A DNA stretch of 64,000 bases from Chroococcidiopsis sp. CCMEE 29 (GCF_023558375.1 NZ_CP083761.1:2412001-2476000), one strand, 5' to 3'; shown: positions 37,333-48,194, counted from the stretch's first letter. Program-made: numbers and translations. Notes: generated by a model from the sequence alone, not told the origin.

Positions 37333-38187
37333 ATGGCTACACCAAATGAGGAATTGGCAGCGGTGGCGGCAGTAGTGAGCCGTTCGACTGTGCAAGTACG
37401 GAGTCGCAGGTTTAGTGGTGGGTCTGGTGTAATCTGGCACTCGAACTTAATTATTACTAACGATCATGTGGTCAGAGGAGCGCGGGCTACGGTTGAGCTT
37501 TCAGATGGACGAGTATTTGATGCTGTATGTACCAGCCGAGATCCACAGCGGGATTTAGCGGCGCTCACAATTGATGCTACTGACCTGCCAGTTGCAACAA
37601 TTGGCGATTCTGATGCGCTACGGGTAGGTGAACTAGTGGTGGCGGTGGGTAATCCGCTTGGTATGATTGGTGCTCTCAGCACTGGAATTATCCATGCAGT
37701 CGCGCCAAAAGATATATCTAGGCGGTGGGTTCAGGCAGATATACGGCTAGCTCCAGGCAATTCAGGCGGACCCTTAGCTGACGTGCAGGGCAGAGTTATC
37801 GGAATTAACACTGTCATCGCTGGAGGTTTGGCTCTGGCTGTGCCAAGCAATGCAGTGGATCGTTTCTTGCGCTTGGGTAAGGAACGACTTTATCTGGGGG
37901 TGACTATCCAGTCTGTGCTTGTACCGTTAAGCAATAAACGTGTCTTTGGTCTGTTAATTCTAGAGGTGCGCCAAAATAGCCTTGCTGAGTCAGCAGGTCT
38001 GTTAACGGGTGATGTGTTGATTGGATTCAATGACCAGTTCTTCAATGCACCTAAAGACGTGGCACAAGCACTCTTGCAAATTAATTCATGCGACACGCTA
38101 CAACTTGATTTCGTTCGTGGGGGGAGGCGCATGACTTGCGAAATGCGTCTACACGGCGGCGATAAACCGGGGGCAGAGGCGGCGTGA
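37333..38187 (+). CDS. HtrA-like serine protease with PDZ domain (2)
   Basis: 284 residues. Triad ITNDHVV (His), QRDLAAL (Asp), PGNSGGPL (Ser); PDZ around residues 190-275 (LAESAGLLTGDVLIGFNDQ). It is a paralogue of the preceding gene, closer to the classical Deg motifs (NDHVV). The stop overlaps the regulator start by 4 bp, so translation is coupled. No export signal. Confidence 0.9.
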   Translation: MATPNEELAAVAAVVSRSTVQVRSRRFSGGSGVIWHSNLIITNDHVVRGARATVELSDGRVFDAVCTSRDPQRDLAALTIDATDLPVATIGDSDALRVGELVVAVGNPLGMIGALSTGIIHAVAPKDISRRWVQADIRLAPGNSGGPLADVQGRVIGINTVIAGGLALAVPSNAVDRFLRLGKERLYLGVTIQSVLVPLSNKRVFGLLILEVRQNSLAESAGLLTGDVLIGFNDQFFNAPKDVAQALLQINSCDTLQLDFVRGGRRMTCEMRLHGGDKPGAEAA

Positions 38188-38825
38188 CACGTGTTCTGGT
38201 TGCTGCTGCTGACTCTATTGTACGTGTGGGGTTAGAGAGCATCGTCCGCACAAGTCCTGAGCTGGTGGTGGTGGGCAGTTCATTTAATTTAGCCACACTC
38301 GCTGCTTTGATTGAAGAGCGTTCGCCTGACGTAGTGCTAATGGAGCTAGGGCTGTATGACGAATCCGGATCAGAAATGGTTGCAATTGGCGCTCTTTCAG
38401 GGGTGGCGATCGTTCTTTTGGCTGACGACCTGCAAGGAGATTGGACCACTGAGGCACTACGCTTAGGTGTACGAGCTGTATTGTCGCGATCGGCAACTGC
38501 AGAAGAGATTGTGCCTACAGTCGTAGCGGCTGCAGCTGGACTTGTGGTGCTACACCCCAAAGTTTTCGATTCACTGTTACCTGTCTTACCTACTAACGTC
38601 CGTCCGTTCGATAGTGCTTCCCCTATTCAGCCATTGACTCCACGCGAGATCGAGGTCTTGGGTATGCTGGCTGAGGGATTAGGCAACAAGATTATTGCAC
38701 GGCGCTTGGGGATCTCTGAGCATACTGTTAAGTTTCATGTGTCATCTATTTTGACCAAGCTCAACGCCTCTAGCCGCACTGAAGCTGTCACTCTGGGGGC
38801 AAGACAGGGTTTAATAATGCTTTGA
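38184..38825 (+). CDS. NarL/LuxR-type regulator with a degenerate receiver
   Basis: 213 residues, GTG start. Residues 1-115 look like a receiver, but the phospho-acceptor position is Glu54 (DVVLMELGLYD) and the usual conserved Lys is absent (VLSRSAT). The C-terminal HTH is LTPREIEVLGMLAEGLGNKIIARRLGISEHTVKFHVSSIL. It may work without phosphorylation, perhaps constitutively. Coupled to two proteases, whose genes it may control. Confidence 0.88.
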   Translation: MTRVLVAAADSIVRVGLESIVRTSPELVVVGSSFNLATLAALIEERSPDVVLMELGLYDESGSEMVAIGALSGVAIVLLADDLQGDWTTEALRLGVRAVLSRSATAEEIVPTVVAAAAGLVVLHPKVFDSLLPVLPTNVRPFDSASPIQPLTPREIEVLGMLAEGLGNKIIARRLGISEHTVKFHVSSILTKLNASSRTEAVTLGARQGLIML

Positions 38826-39599
38826 TATCCTTCCTATTCGCCACTTACTACTCTGTCAAGTTGAAAATGACTCTTTGAGAGTGACGCGGTGACGCGGGGA
38901 ATTTCTCCTCCTGGCTTCCCTGCCTACCAAAACAGGCAAATTAGATGCCTCACAGCTTACTACCTACCACCTACCCTTCAATTTTCGTTGACATACCACT
39001 ACTCACTTTCTTGATCGAATGTCCCCCCAGTTGGCAGGACAAAGCTGTAGCCAATTTATCTTTTTCACAATCTCTACCTAAAGATGGATTACTAAGCGAA
39101 AGAGATTCTACTGAATGGACAGTTGCAGTTCTCTCTGTAGACCGACAGCTTTAGAGTTAAGGGTTGTTATTCTGTTTAGGTGAAAAGAAACTTCACTGGA
39201 TGGGTGTTATGCCGCTGTGACCCATAATCGCACATCAAAGGAGAGCGACGTCAGATGTGCGAACAGTGTAACTAGAGGCTCTGGACGGTGTAGAGTTTTT
39301 GTCGCTTCCTCTACTTCGTTACTACCGCGGGGAGGCTAAACCCTCCATCAGAGCGGTCTTAGGTGGTAAACGTCTAATGTCTTTGGTATAACTGCCAAGT
39401 TGAGCCGCCGCAGGTAACCTTGAACGCCTGGTAATGTAGCCTTTTGGTGGTTGGTTCCAACAACTGACTATACCATCGTGCTTAATCTCTTGGACTGAAC
39501 TCTCAACGATTTCAGCTTACATGCCGCCAAAGTTCATATAGTCTATTTACAAGGAAAATCACTTTCTCTTCGGTTTGCCTATCTAGTGGACACACAACT
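38826..39599. other. Intergenic region, 774 bp
   Basis: No convincing gene. A GACGCGGTGACGCGG short tandem repeat lies at 38884-38898. The stretch 39180-39560 has several complementary pieces but no known RNA was recognised. Confidence 0.35.
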
Positions 39600-39799
39600 T
39601 TACCAGTGAGGCGATCGCACCAAGTCATTGATCGCCCAATCAATCTGCCTGATCGCATCGGTTTCTACGATCGTGTTAAACAATCGCTTCAAAAAAGGAT
39701 TCGTTGCCGGAATATACGTGCCTGCTGTGCGACGAGTAAACGGTTCACCCCCCGGATTTTGAGCATGACCCACCCTCGCCGCAATAATCACGTCTCTTA
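39600..39799 (-). pseudogene. Unrecognised coding fragment
   Basis: Minus frame reading DVIIAARVGHAQNPGGEP...YIPATNPFLKRLFNTIVETD...WAINDLVRS before a stop. It looks protein-like in composition but has no clear start and no recognised family. May be the tail of a lost gene. Confidence 0.3.
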
Positions 39800-39824
39800 G
39801 AACTGAGGTAGCCGCTGTGAGCAG

Positions 39825-41189
39825 TTAAGTTAGTTTGTGAAAGCGCCAAACGAAAATTACTCCGGCGATCGCCACTCCAATCGACTGTCCAGCCCACAGT
39901 CCAACACCCCCAAAACCAAAAGTAAATCCTAGTAAATAGCCACTGGTCAATCCGACGCCCCAAAACGTCAGTAAACTCAGCACCATTGGTACACGCGCAT
40001 CTTGGAGTCCATATAATGCACCCATTGCTACCCTCTGTACGCCATCCAACAGTTGAGCCAATGCTGCAATGATCAGCATCGGCACTGCCAGTTTTAGGAC
40101 GTTGGCATTTTCTGGATTGCGAACATCTAAGTACATTCCAATCACTTGTTGGGGATACCCGATCAGCGCGATCGCTGTCAGTGCCATAAATAGTGCTGCC
40201 GCTGATACGCTGACATACCCTGCCCGTCGCGCACCCTCAAAGTCTCGCTGTCCGAACCACTGACCGACCCGAACAGTTACGGCATAGGACATTCCTAGAG
40301 GCACCATGAAAATCAAGTAAATGGTTTGATAGACAGTCTGATGTGCCGCCAACACCTCAGTTCCCAATATGCCCATTAGGAACGTGACAACTATGAATAA
40401 CCCATACTCGACAGCAATTGTGGCTGCAATTGATACCCCAATTACTAACATTTTCTGGAGAATTTGCGGTCTCAGTTGATGCAAATTCTGCAAGAATTGG
40501 TACTCCTTCAATTGCTGGTGTTTGAGGATGTAGACCAACAAAGCCAGGAACATAAACCAAAAGCTGAGTCCACTTGCCAACCCTAGACCCGCCAATTCCA
40601 TCCGTGGAAATCCAAGTTTCCCGAATCCTAAAATGTAATTGCCCGTTATGTTGAAGATTGTTCCGATGATAACGATTACTGTTACTACTGTTACTAAATG
40701 AGCTTGCGAGAGTGCAGATACATAGCCTCTCAGCATGGCAAACCCTAGAGCTGGGAAAATTCCCCATAGAATAAAGTTTAAATATTCATCTGCTAGTGCA
40801 ACAATCGGCGCTGCTTGCCCAAGGTGAAGCATCACGGAATCTGCATGTCCAATTACAAACATCATTGGGATACCAAGGAGCAGCGATAACCATAATCCTT
40901 GGCGTGTAATCTGCTCCAATTGCGTTTTTCGACCTGCCCCGTAAGCCTCGGCAACGAGTGGACTCACTGCCATGACAACGCCACTGGCAGTAGTCAACAA
41001 AAACTGAAAGGTGGTCGATGCTAATCCACCTGCTGCCAATGTTTGCTGTCCCAAATGCCCCATCATTAAGGTGTCTACAAATCCTGTAGCGGCTTGGGCA
41101 ACTTGAGCACTAGCTAAAGGAACAGCAAGTTTTAGGAACTCCCCAATTTCTGTTCCGATCTTCGATTTGACCAACATTTTGGTAACCAT
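39825..41189 (-). CDS. MATE-family multidrug efflux transporter
   Basis: 454 residues with about 12 membrane segments. Two homologous halves are seen: LAVPLASAQVAQAATGFVDTLMMGHLG and IGVSIAATIAVEYGLFIVVTFLMGILG. These proteins export cationic drugs or metabolites using Na+ or H+ gradients. The start at 41189 is 30 bp from the AraC pseudogene on the other strand. Confidence 0.94.
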   Translation of the reverse strand: MVTKMLVKSKIGTEIGEFLKLAVPLASAQVAQAATGFVDTLMMGHLGQQTLAAGGLASTTFQFLLTTASGVVMAVSPLVAEAYGAGRKTQLEQITRQGLWLSLLLGIPMMFVIGHADSVMLHLGQAAPIVALADEYLNFILWGIFPALGFAMLRGYVSALSQAHLVTVVTVIVIIGTIFNITGNYILGFGKLGFPRMELAGLGLASGLSFWFMFLALLVYILKHQQLKEYQFLQNLHQLRPQILQKMLVIGVSIAATIAVEYGLFIVVTFLMGILGTEVLAAHQTVYQTIYLIFMVPLGMSYAVTVRVGQWFGQRDFEGARRAGYVSVSAAALFMALTAIALIGYPQQVIGMYLDVRNPENANVLKLAVPMLIIAALAQLLDGVQRVAMGALYGLQDARVPMVLSLLTFWGVGLTSGYLLGFTFGFGGVGLWAGQSIGVAIAGVIFVWRFHKLT

Positions 41190-41219
41190 TGCAGTGCCTC
41201 TTTTCTATAACACTGTTGC

Positions 41220-41766
41220 ATGGTTCAAAATTTAGAAGAATTTGATAATTGCGGACTACTCAAACTTTGCGCGACTAGCAAAATCTTGCGGCAAGTTTTC
41301 AGTGCTGAACTCAAGCATGGGGGACCAGCAGGGCGGCTTTATGTTGAATCACTCACAAATGTGCTAGCAGTGCATTTGCTCAGGAACTATTCTGCTGCTC
41401 AACCGTGTGTTGCTCTATAAAATGGGGGATTGAGCGATCGCCAGCTTCTTCAAGTGACTGATTACATTAACGCTCATCTGGCTGAAGACATTAAATTATC
41501 TGATTTAGCCCAATTGGTAGGGATAAGCCAGTTTCACTTCAGTCGGCTCTTCAAGCAATCAATCGGAGTGCCACCGCATCAATACGTGCTTCAGCACCGG
41601 CTAGAGCAGGCAAAGCAGTTACTCAAAGAAACAGAACTACCAGTAATGGAAATAGCTTTATTGTGTGGCTTCAGTAGTCATTGTGTGGCTTCAGTAGTCA
41701 TAGCCATCTAGGTAAATGGTTCGGCAGCATACGGGAATGACTCCTAAAGTCTACCGAGTTAGCTAG
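41220..41766 (+). pseudogene. AraC-family regulator, decayed
   Basis: The first half ends at an in-frame TAA (41418-41420); the frame continues with LSDRQLLQVTDYINAHLAEDIKLSDLAQLVGISQFHFSRLFKQSIGVPP, an AraC HTH. A 20-bp tandem duplication (41661-41680 and 41681-41700) then shifts the frame. A further shift is needed to read GMTPKVYRVS. No N-terminal domain remains. It is divergent from the MATE gene and may once have regulated it. Related to 9057-9932. Confidence 0.85.
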
Positions 41767-42028
41767 GGCAACGACTGACATGGTAGGGCGTGTCTGTAAA
41801 CCTGAGCTAAGCTGCTTTTATGGGTATCTGACATCCTCCATCGCCGCATCAAAGATGACGGTGCGGGGTTCCCAAATCAACCAGTCAACTTATCAACTAA
41901 GTTCTCAGTAAAAACGAATTCCTGAAGCATTTGTGCGATCCGTTAGCAGAGCTATACGCAAGCAACCCGATGCTTTCGCAAATTCAATTGTACCCTGAAT
42001 CAGGGTCGAGCCAGCGCACACAGGCAGA

Positions 42029-42190
42029 TTACATCCTCGTGTGTCTCAGAAGCCACTGCTTGCGCTCCAGTCCACCACCATAACTCGTTAGGGTAGCATT
42101 TGCACCAATCACTCGATGACAGGGAACAACAATGGAGATCGGGTTTAGTACGTTCGCCATACCTACGTGCGCGTGCATCAGTAGTTCCAT
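42029..42190 (-). pseudogene. Methylated-DNA cysteine methyltransferase, C-terminal fragment
   Basis: Only the last ~50 residues remain: [39 protein letters not shown], including the active-site PCHRV. The N-terminal part is missing; upstream sequence belongs to the amidotransferase. The fragment cannot fold as a complete Ogt. Confidence 0.85.
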
Positions 42191-42200
42191 AGGGGTATCC

Positions 42201-42920
42201 TCACAGATTTGAGGAGAGTACCGTAGAGTTTGCTGCTTGAAGCCAGTCATCAAGAAACCCCTGAACCCAATTGTCAATTTTGCTCGCGTACCGAGTGTGT
42301 AGTTGCATCTGTTCTGCACGAGATTGAACTTCAGGCAGGTTTAATTGGTCGGCTCCCAAAGTGGTCCATTTGTCAATCATTTCGCTGGTGATCTCAGGAT
42401 GAAACTGCAAGCCGTAAGCATTCTCGCCGTACCGAAAAGCTTGGTTAGGAAATCTCTCACCTGAGGCGAGCAAGACAGCGCCTGCAGGCAGCTCAAATCC
42501 TTCGCGATTCCAGTGATAGAAATGCATGCGGTTAAAAAAATGAGTCTGACCCGCCTGAGTTGGCACAACTGGATAATAGCCAACTTCAGCTATCCCATCA
42601 GGATGAGGTGCAACGGTTGCACCCAGCACTCGTGCCAACAATTGTGCACCCAGGCAAATGCCAAGAAACGGTTTGTGAGAATCAAGAGCTGTCCCAATCC
42701 AATCTAGTTCAGTGCGAATAAACGGAAGTGTTTCGCTGTCATTAGCGCTCATGGGACCGCCGAAAATCACGACACCCTCATGCTCATCCATCGTTGCAGG
42801 TAGTTGATCTTGCAAACTTGGACAGCGGATATCTAGTATGTAACCGCTCTGACGCAGTAATTGTCCAACCCGTCCGGTTTCGGAGGTGGGTTGCTGAATA
42901 ATCAGTAGAATTTTTCTCAT
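42201..42920 (-). CDS. Class I glutamine amidotransferase (GMP-synthase-like)
   Basis: 239 residues. Nucleophile [10 protein letters not shown] (Cys), and LQFHPEI gives the catalytic His/Glu. The family transfers ammonia from glutamine or hydrolyses glutamyl derivatives; the substrate is not predictable. It lies downstream of the broken RND gene. A relic of its 5' end is at 47073-47132. Confidence 0.88.
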   Translation of the reverse strand: MRKILLIIQQPTSETGRVGQLLRQSGYILDIRCPSLQDQLPATMDEHEGVVIFGGPMSANDSETLPFIRTELDWIGTALDSHKPFLGICLGAQLLARVLGATVAPHPDGIAEVGYYPVVPTQAGQTHFFNRMHFYHWNREGFELPAGAVLLASGERFPNQAFRYGENAYGLQFHPEITSEMIDKWTTLGADQLNLPEVQSRAEQMQLHTRYASKIDNWVQGFLDDWLQAANSTVLSSNL

Positions 42921-43516
42921 CGTTGTGGATCAGGGGAGGCGAACATTGCACTTTATTCAGGCTATAAGCCCGTAATGAAGAATTAGTTTTCTCCGGTGAA
43001 ACTGGCATCAAGCGTGTTCAACTTACTGCTTTTGCGTTTAAGGCGATCGCGAATCGTGCCAATGACAATATAGAGGATAGGCATTACAAATAGGCTCAAG
43101 AGCGTAGCGACAAGCATCCCGCCAAATACACCTGTACCTAATGATTGTCGGCTGATCGATCCAGCTCCGGTAGCAATGACTAGCGGATAAATGCCTAATA
43201 GTGTTGAAATCGCTGTCATGAGAATGGGTCGCAATCGCGCTTGCGCCGCTGCAATGGCAGCTTTTGTAATCGACAGTCCCTCGCCTTGGAGTTGGTTCGC
43301 GAATTCCACGATCAGAATCGCATTTTTACTCGCCATCCCAATTAGCATAACTAAGCCAATCTGGCAATAAACGTCATTGGGGAAACCACGCAATGATTGA
43401 GCCAACAACGCACCCAAGATAGCTAGGGGGACTGAGAAAAGAATAATCAGGGGATCAATAAAGTTCTCATACTGAGCAGCCATAACCAGAAACACGAAGA
43501 CAAGTCCCAATCCAAA

Positions 43517-44579
43517 AAGGCTCTTTATGGATTCCAGGGATCTAGAGTTTCGGTGGCAGTCAGGAGGGTATAATACCTACTCTGATTAGCTTCGAGAACT
43601 GACCAATCTGTGACCATCCCTGTGCTGATTAATCTCCAAACCTTGATTGACGAACAAAAGTGCTATGAAACCGTGCGCCAGCTACGATGGTCAGAAGGTG
43701 TAACTTGTAGCAAATGTAATTCACAGCGTGTGGTCAAACGAGGTTTCGATGAGACTCAGCCTCATCGTCAGCGATACCAGTGTCAGGCGATGCCTTTCCC
43801 GATTCGACGACTTGAGTGGTACGATTCTGGCTGGTCATCATCAGCCCTTGCAGACCTGGATTCTCTGTCTGTACTTGATGGGCTTAAATCTCTCGACACA
43901 CCAAATTGCTCAAGAACTCGACCTGAACAAGGATGACGCGCAGCAGATGACTTGTCAACTGCGAATGGGCATTGTGGAGAAGAAACCCGAAGTCATTTTG
44001 AAAGGAGAAGTGGAATTGGACGAACTCTACTTGATTGCTGGTTTCAAAGGTCAGCCATCCGAAGTGAGAAAAAGGGGCGACTTGGTCGCCCAAGGCGGTT
44101 GAAAGCCAAGCCAGGGCGAGGAACATTGGCACAAGAAAAGCCTCCCATTTTCGGCATGATTCAGCGAGGAGGAGAGGTTGTTGTGCAGATGCTGTCCAAC
44201 CTTAAGCAAGCAACTATTGCACCTGTGATTCAGAAGATGGTCTCACCTGGTACGCTCATCTACACCGACGAATACAGCATCTATGCTCGCATAACTGAGT
44301 GGGGATATGGTCACAAGACAGTGAATCATGGACAAGGGGAATATGCTCGGGACGAGGATGGAGACGGGTTTTACGAAGTCCACGTCAATACGATGGAAGG
44401 CTTCTGGTCATTGTTACGTTCTTGGTTGAGACCACACCGAGGGATTTCCCAAGATAAACTGCCGCTCTATTTGGGTTTTTTTGAGTTCGTTCACAATGTC
44501 AGAAAACGGGGTAAAACCCTGTTGTCATCTCTATTAGAGTGCCTTCTTAGCTAGATCCCTGGAATCCATAAAGAGCCTT
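43517..44579 (+). mobile_element. IS1595-family (ISXO2-like) insertion sequence
   Basis: Terminal inverted repeats start AAGGCTCTTTATGG and match over about 29 bp. No target duplication flanks it, in line with the neighbouring deletion. Holds a frameshifted transposase. Confidence 0.88.
43610..44554 (+). pseudogene. IS1595-type transposase, two frameshifts
   Basis: Zinc-ribbon N-terminus TCSKCNSQRVVKRGFDETQPHRQRYQCQ, then in a second frame SRFDDLSGTILAGHHQPL...LYLMGLNLS, and in a third GRLGRPRRLKAKPGRGTLAQEKPP through DEYSIYARITEWGY and VHVNTMEGFWSLLRSWLRPHRG. Breaks lie near 43795 and 44072 (an A-run missing one base). The transposase is inactive unless the shifts are sequencing errors. Confidence 0.88.
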
Positions 44580-46616
44580 CCGTTGTTGGCAATATTGCCA
44601 CCAATCAAACCAAATCCACCGATTGAAAACGTAGATGCCACTTCAGGGATTTTCAAGAATTCTTGGTCAACCTGACTAATGACTTGCTCGGTGTATTCCA
44701 AGGACGTTCCTTCCGGTCCCTGCAAGATATTGATGCTGTAACCCTGATCTTCTTCTGGAAGAAAGCCGGTGGGAACGCTCAGGAAAAGCCAACCTGTCAA
44801 TCCCAAGCATGCAATAAACAAAAGTACTACAATTCCTTTGATGCGTGTTAGGTGGATGAGCGATTGCTGATATCCTTGACGCATCAGATCGATCAACCAG
44901 TTAATCTGAGCAAAAATCCTACCCAGCAATCTGGGAATCTTTTGCTCTTGCTGCAACATCAGAGCTGAGAGGGCAGGCGTGAGGGTCAACGCCAGGAAGG
45001 TCGATATTACAATTGAAAAGGCAATCGTCAGCGCAATCTGCTTGTAAAGCTGTCCGGCTGTTCCTGGAAAGAAAGCGACAGGAACAAACACAGCCATCAG
45101 CACCAGAGAACCTGCAATCACTGCTCCAAACAATTCATGCATTGCTGTAGCCGTAGCCTGGCGCGACGTCATCCGTTGGTCCTGAATTAAGCGAGTCACA
45201 TCCTCGACCACGATGATGGCATTATCAACCACCATCCCAGTCGCTAAAATGAGACCAAACAATGTCAGGCTATTGATGGAAAACCCAAATGCTTTAATGA
45301 ACGCAAAGGTTCCAATTAGAGAAATTGGAATCGTGATCGCAGTAATAAAAGACGTGCGCCAATCTTGCAGGAAGATAAAGATGATGATGACCACTAAGAC
45401 AATCGACTGAAACAGCGTACTGATGACTTCATTGCGAGATTCAATGACAAATAAGGTTGGATCGTAGGGAATGCCATAGGCTAATCCAGGGGGAAACTTT
45501 TTAGCCAACTGTTTCAATTCAGCTTTGACTGCATTAGCAACCGCTAACGAATTACTACCTGGAATCTGATAAATCTCATAACCTACAGCATTACGATTGT
45601 TAAACCGGGCAAAAGAGTTGTAATTTTCTGCTCCCAGTTCTACCCGACCGACATCTTTAATTTTGACCAAACTACCTTTTTCATCTGCTTTGAGCACAAT
45701 TTCCTCAAATTCAGTCGGTTCTTTGAGCCGTCCCCGAACTTGCAGATCAATTTGATACATCTGCCCTTTTGGGGCTGGTGGTTGCCCAATTCTCCCAACT
45801 CCCACCTGCAAGTTTTGATTGTTGAGGGCATCTACAACATCTTGAGCCGTCAGATTGCGGCTAGCGAGGCGCATTGGATCAAGCCATACTCGCACAGCAT
45901 AGCGCCGTTCACCGTAATACCGCAGCGCCCCAACTCCTTCAATCCGTTTGATGCGGTCTAGAACATAAAGATCTGCGTAGTTACTAATGAAAACATCATC
46001 ATATTCACCTTCTTTTTCACCATATAGGGCAATACCCAGGATGGAATTACTGGATTGTTTAGTAACACTGACTCCGGCTTGCCGCACTGGTTCTGGTAAT
46101 CGTGGTTCAGTAATGGAAACTCGATTTTGCACGTCGACGGCAGCAATGTCTTTGTCATATCCTTGCTTGAAGGTAACAATAATAGTACTCGTACCATCGT
46201 TACTGCTGGTTGAATTGATGTATCGCATCCCTTCAACCCCATTGATTTGTTGCTCTAGAACGATCGTCACTGTTTCTTCAACCACTTGAGCGCTTGCTCC
46301 TGGGTAGTTGGCTGAGACGACGATTTGTACCGGACTTACATCTGGATATTGAGCAACGGGCAATGTGGGAATGCTGATGACTCCGACGAGCAAAATGATG
46401 AGAGAACAAACGATCGCAAAGACAGGACGTTTAATAAAGAAATCAGCTAACATAAGCATCTGGGTTTAATAACAAGGACATAATTCTGTTGATGCCGTGT
46501 CCTTGAAAGCGTTGAAATATGCAACGGATGCTACCAATTTTGGATTTTGGATTGAGCAACTGGTGCTGCGAGCCAGATCTTGCACCTGGCGACTGGAAGT
46601 CGCGGCTACACAGACA

Positions 46617-46636
46617 AAACCCGCCAGCGCGGGTTT
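46617..46636. terminator. Hairpin in a dispersed cyanobacterial repeat
   Basis: AAACCCGC and GCGGGTTT form a perfect 8-bp stem with a 4-base loop, followed by a T-rich run. It is embedded in a dispersed repeat reading AAGTCGCGGCTACACAGAC upstream. Confidence 0.65.
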
Positions 46637-46715
46637 CAAACCCTTTATTTTCTGTTAGTCCCCAGAGGCGGACTTGGCTTGTATAGCCTTAGAATGGAAT
46701 TCTGAGGCTGCTGCG

Positions 46716-46973
46716 TTATGTTGAAACTACAGTGGCTCTCTTGCAGCCTTGTTTGAAAACTCGCTTTATGGATGCAGGATGTTCAATGAGTTCTACCGCA
46801 GGACGAATGGGGCGAGAAACAAACCCACCACTGCAGTTTGGACAAATTCCAACTAAGATTGTTTCGACACATCGCTGGCAAAAGGTGCATTCAAACGAAC
46901 AAATCATCGCCTCTTTGGAATCTGGAGGAAGATCTTGATTACAACACTCACAATTTGGACGTAATTCAAGCAT
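46716..46973 (-). CDS. DUF1272 zinc-binding protein
   Basis: 85 residues. ELRPNCECCNQDLPPDSKEAMICSFECTFCQRCVETILVGICPNCSGGFV has the cysteine spacing of DUF1272, a small zinc protein family of unknown function. Often found near amidotransferase and oxidoreductase genes. Complete. Confidence 0.88.
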   Translation of the reverse strand: MLELRPNCECCNQDLPPDSKEAMICSFECTFCQRCVETILVGICPNCSGGFVSRPIRPAVELIEHPASIKRVFKQGCKRATVVST

Positions 46974-47072
46974 TTGAACTAATTCTTAGGCTATATAAAA
47001 ACGGCTTATATCCATCCAGGAGATACTTAAACATCTCCACGCTTGTTTTCAAGCAGGTGCTGAAATACAGTT

Positions 47073-47132
47073 GCCCAATCAACTCAGTCTCAGACGTAGG
47101 TTGGTGAATAATTAACAGAATAGTTTTCATAG
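47073..47132 (-). pseudogene. Relic of an amidotransferase 5' end
   Basis: Encodes KTILLIIHQPTSETELIGQL, nearly the same as the first residues of the amidotransferase at 42201-42920 ([14 protein letters not shown]). The rest has diverged or been lost. A partial duplication. Confidence 0.65.
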
Positions 47133-47155
47133 TCATTGTCAGGTAAAAGTTGTGA

Positions 47156-48178
47156 TTACCATTGAGCATTGGCTGGAATAGGGCTGATCAGTGCCGGGAA
47201 ATGAGGTAGAACCTCCTCTGCTAGTTCCGCTATAACCTCTGCCGCAGGGCGATGACCATGCTGGATTCCAAGCGCAGCATGATTCACTCCCACTGACTGC
47301 CATCGCCTGAGTAAATCAATTAATCCCCGTCGCCCAACTCGCAAAATAAACCCACCCCGAAGTGGTGTAGGCGGTTCGTCTGGATCGTCTGATAAATCAA
47401 TCCATTCATTCGTGGCGTGAGGTTTGAACATCTGATTGGGAATAAACTTGCGCCACTCCTCGATTCTCATACCCAATTGAGCTGCTCCAGATGGGCTTGA
47501 TGTGTTTCCTGGGTAAGAAAGCCAGCCGTCGCCATTGGCAGCAACCCACTCCATACTTTGACGACTAGAACCTGTAATTAATAGGGGAATATCACCCGTA
47601 GCAGGCTTGGGTAATAAATCAGCACCGCTTAACTGACTAATTGGAGAATCAACGATTGGGAAACTCTCCCGGAGATAACGACGAAATAACGCGATCGCCT
47701 CTCGAAACCTTTCTGCGCGGCTCTCATAATGAATACCGTAAGCGGGGAATTCGATGGGGCGATCGCCAGAAGCAACGCCTAACACCAGCCGACCGCCAGA
47801 AAGCTGGTCAATGGATGCCGCTGCCTTTGCTAAGTCAATTGGATGGCGCAAGGTGAAGATGGCGCTGCCTGTGGCAAGCGAGATCGTCGTAGTCTGAGCT
47901 GCAAGATAGCCCAGGTAGGTGAATAGATCGAAGACCTGACCTACATCGCCAAAGTTCGGATCGTGAAGCGGCACGTCACGCACCCACACAGCCGCAAATC
48001 TAGCCCGCTCAGCTTGCTTGACGAGGCTAACCTGCCCGCGCATCGCCTCTAGATCGCCTGCGTATTGCCACAGCGGCAAAAACAGCCCTACTGTCAATTT
48101 TCCAGGAGCAAACATCCGACGAAAACCAGGATGATGAGTGAACGTGATTAACGGTTTAATTTCGAGGTTACAAGTCAT
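47156..48178 (-). CDS. LLM-class flavin-dependent monooxygenase
   Basis: 340 residues. Luciferase-like fold: LTVGLFLPLW, LGYLAAQTTTISLATGSAIFTLRHPIDLAKAAASIDQLSGGRLVLGVASGDRP. Such enzymes use reduced FMN or F420 to oxidise small substrates. It is divergent from the MocR-type regulator, which likely controls it through repeats in the 100-bp gap. Substrate unknown. Confidence 0.9.
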   Translation of the reverse strand: MTCNLEIKPLITFTHHPGFRRMFAPGKLTVGLFLPLWQYAGDLEAMRGQVSLVKQAERARFAAVWVRDVPLHDPNFGDVGQVFDLFTYLGYLAAQTTTISLATGSAIFTLRHPIDLAKAAASIDQLSGGRLVLGVASGDRPIEFPAYGIHYESRAERFREAIALFRRYLRESFPIVDSPISQLSGADLLPKPATGDIPLLITGSSRQSMEWVAANGDGWLSYPGNTSSPSGAAQLGMRIEEWRKFIPNQMFKPHATNEWIDLSDDPDEPPTPLRGGFILRVGRRGLIDLLRRWQSVGVNHAALGIQHGHRPAAEVIAELAEEVLPHFPALISPIPANAQW

Positions 48179-48194
48179 GTTAGTGGTTTGCTTT

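Larger units (their letters stand above)
42983..46453 (-). pseudogene. HAE1-type RND efflux transporter, broken by an IS with deletion
   Basis: The 5' part (46453 to about 44580) is typical RND: ADFFIKRPVFAIVCS, VAQYPDVSPVQIVVSANYPGASAQVVEETVT, GMVVDNAIIVVED. It stops at NIANNGR, about residue 620. The 3' part (43516 to 42983) resumes at LFGLGLVFVFLVMAAQYENFIDPLIILFSVPLAILGALL, some 240 residues further on in intact homologues. About 700 bp has been lost at the IS1595-type insertion. It would have pumped drugs out with a periplasmic adaptor and TolC; no partner genes are seen here. Confidence 0.88.

Noticed and set aside
38945-39154. 69-codon plus frame
   Set aside because: No ribosome site, no family, and it overlaps low-complexity repeat sequence.
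39180-39560. Structured RNA gene such as RNase P RNA, tmRNA or 6S RNA
   Set aside because: None of the conserved sequence marks of these RNAs could be found.
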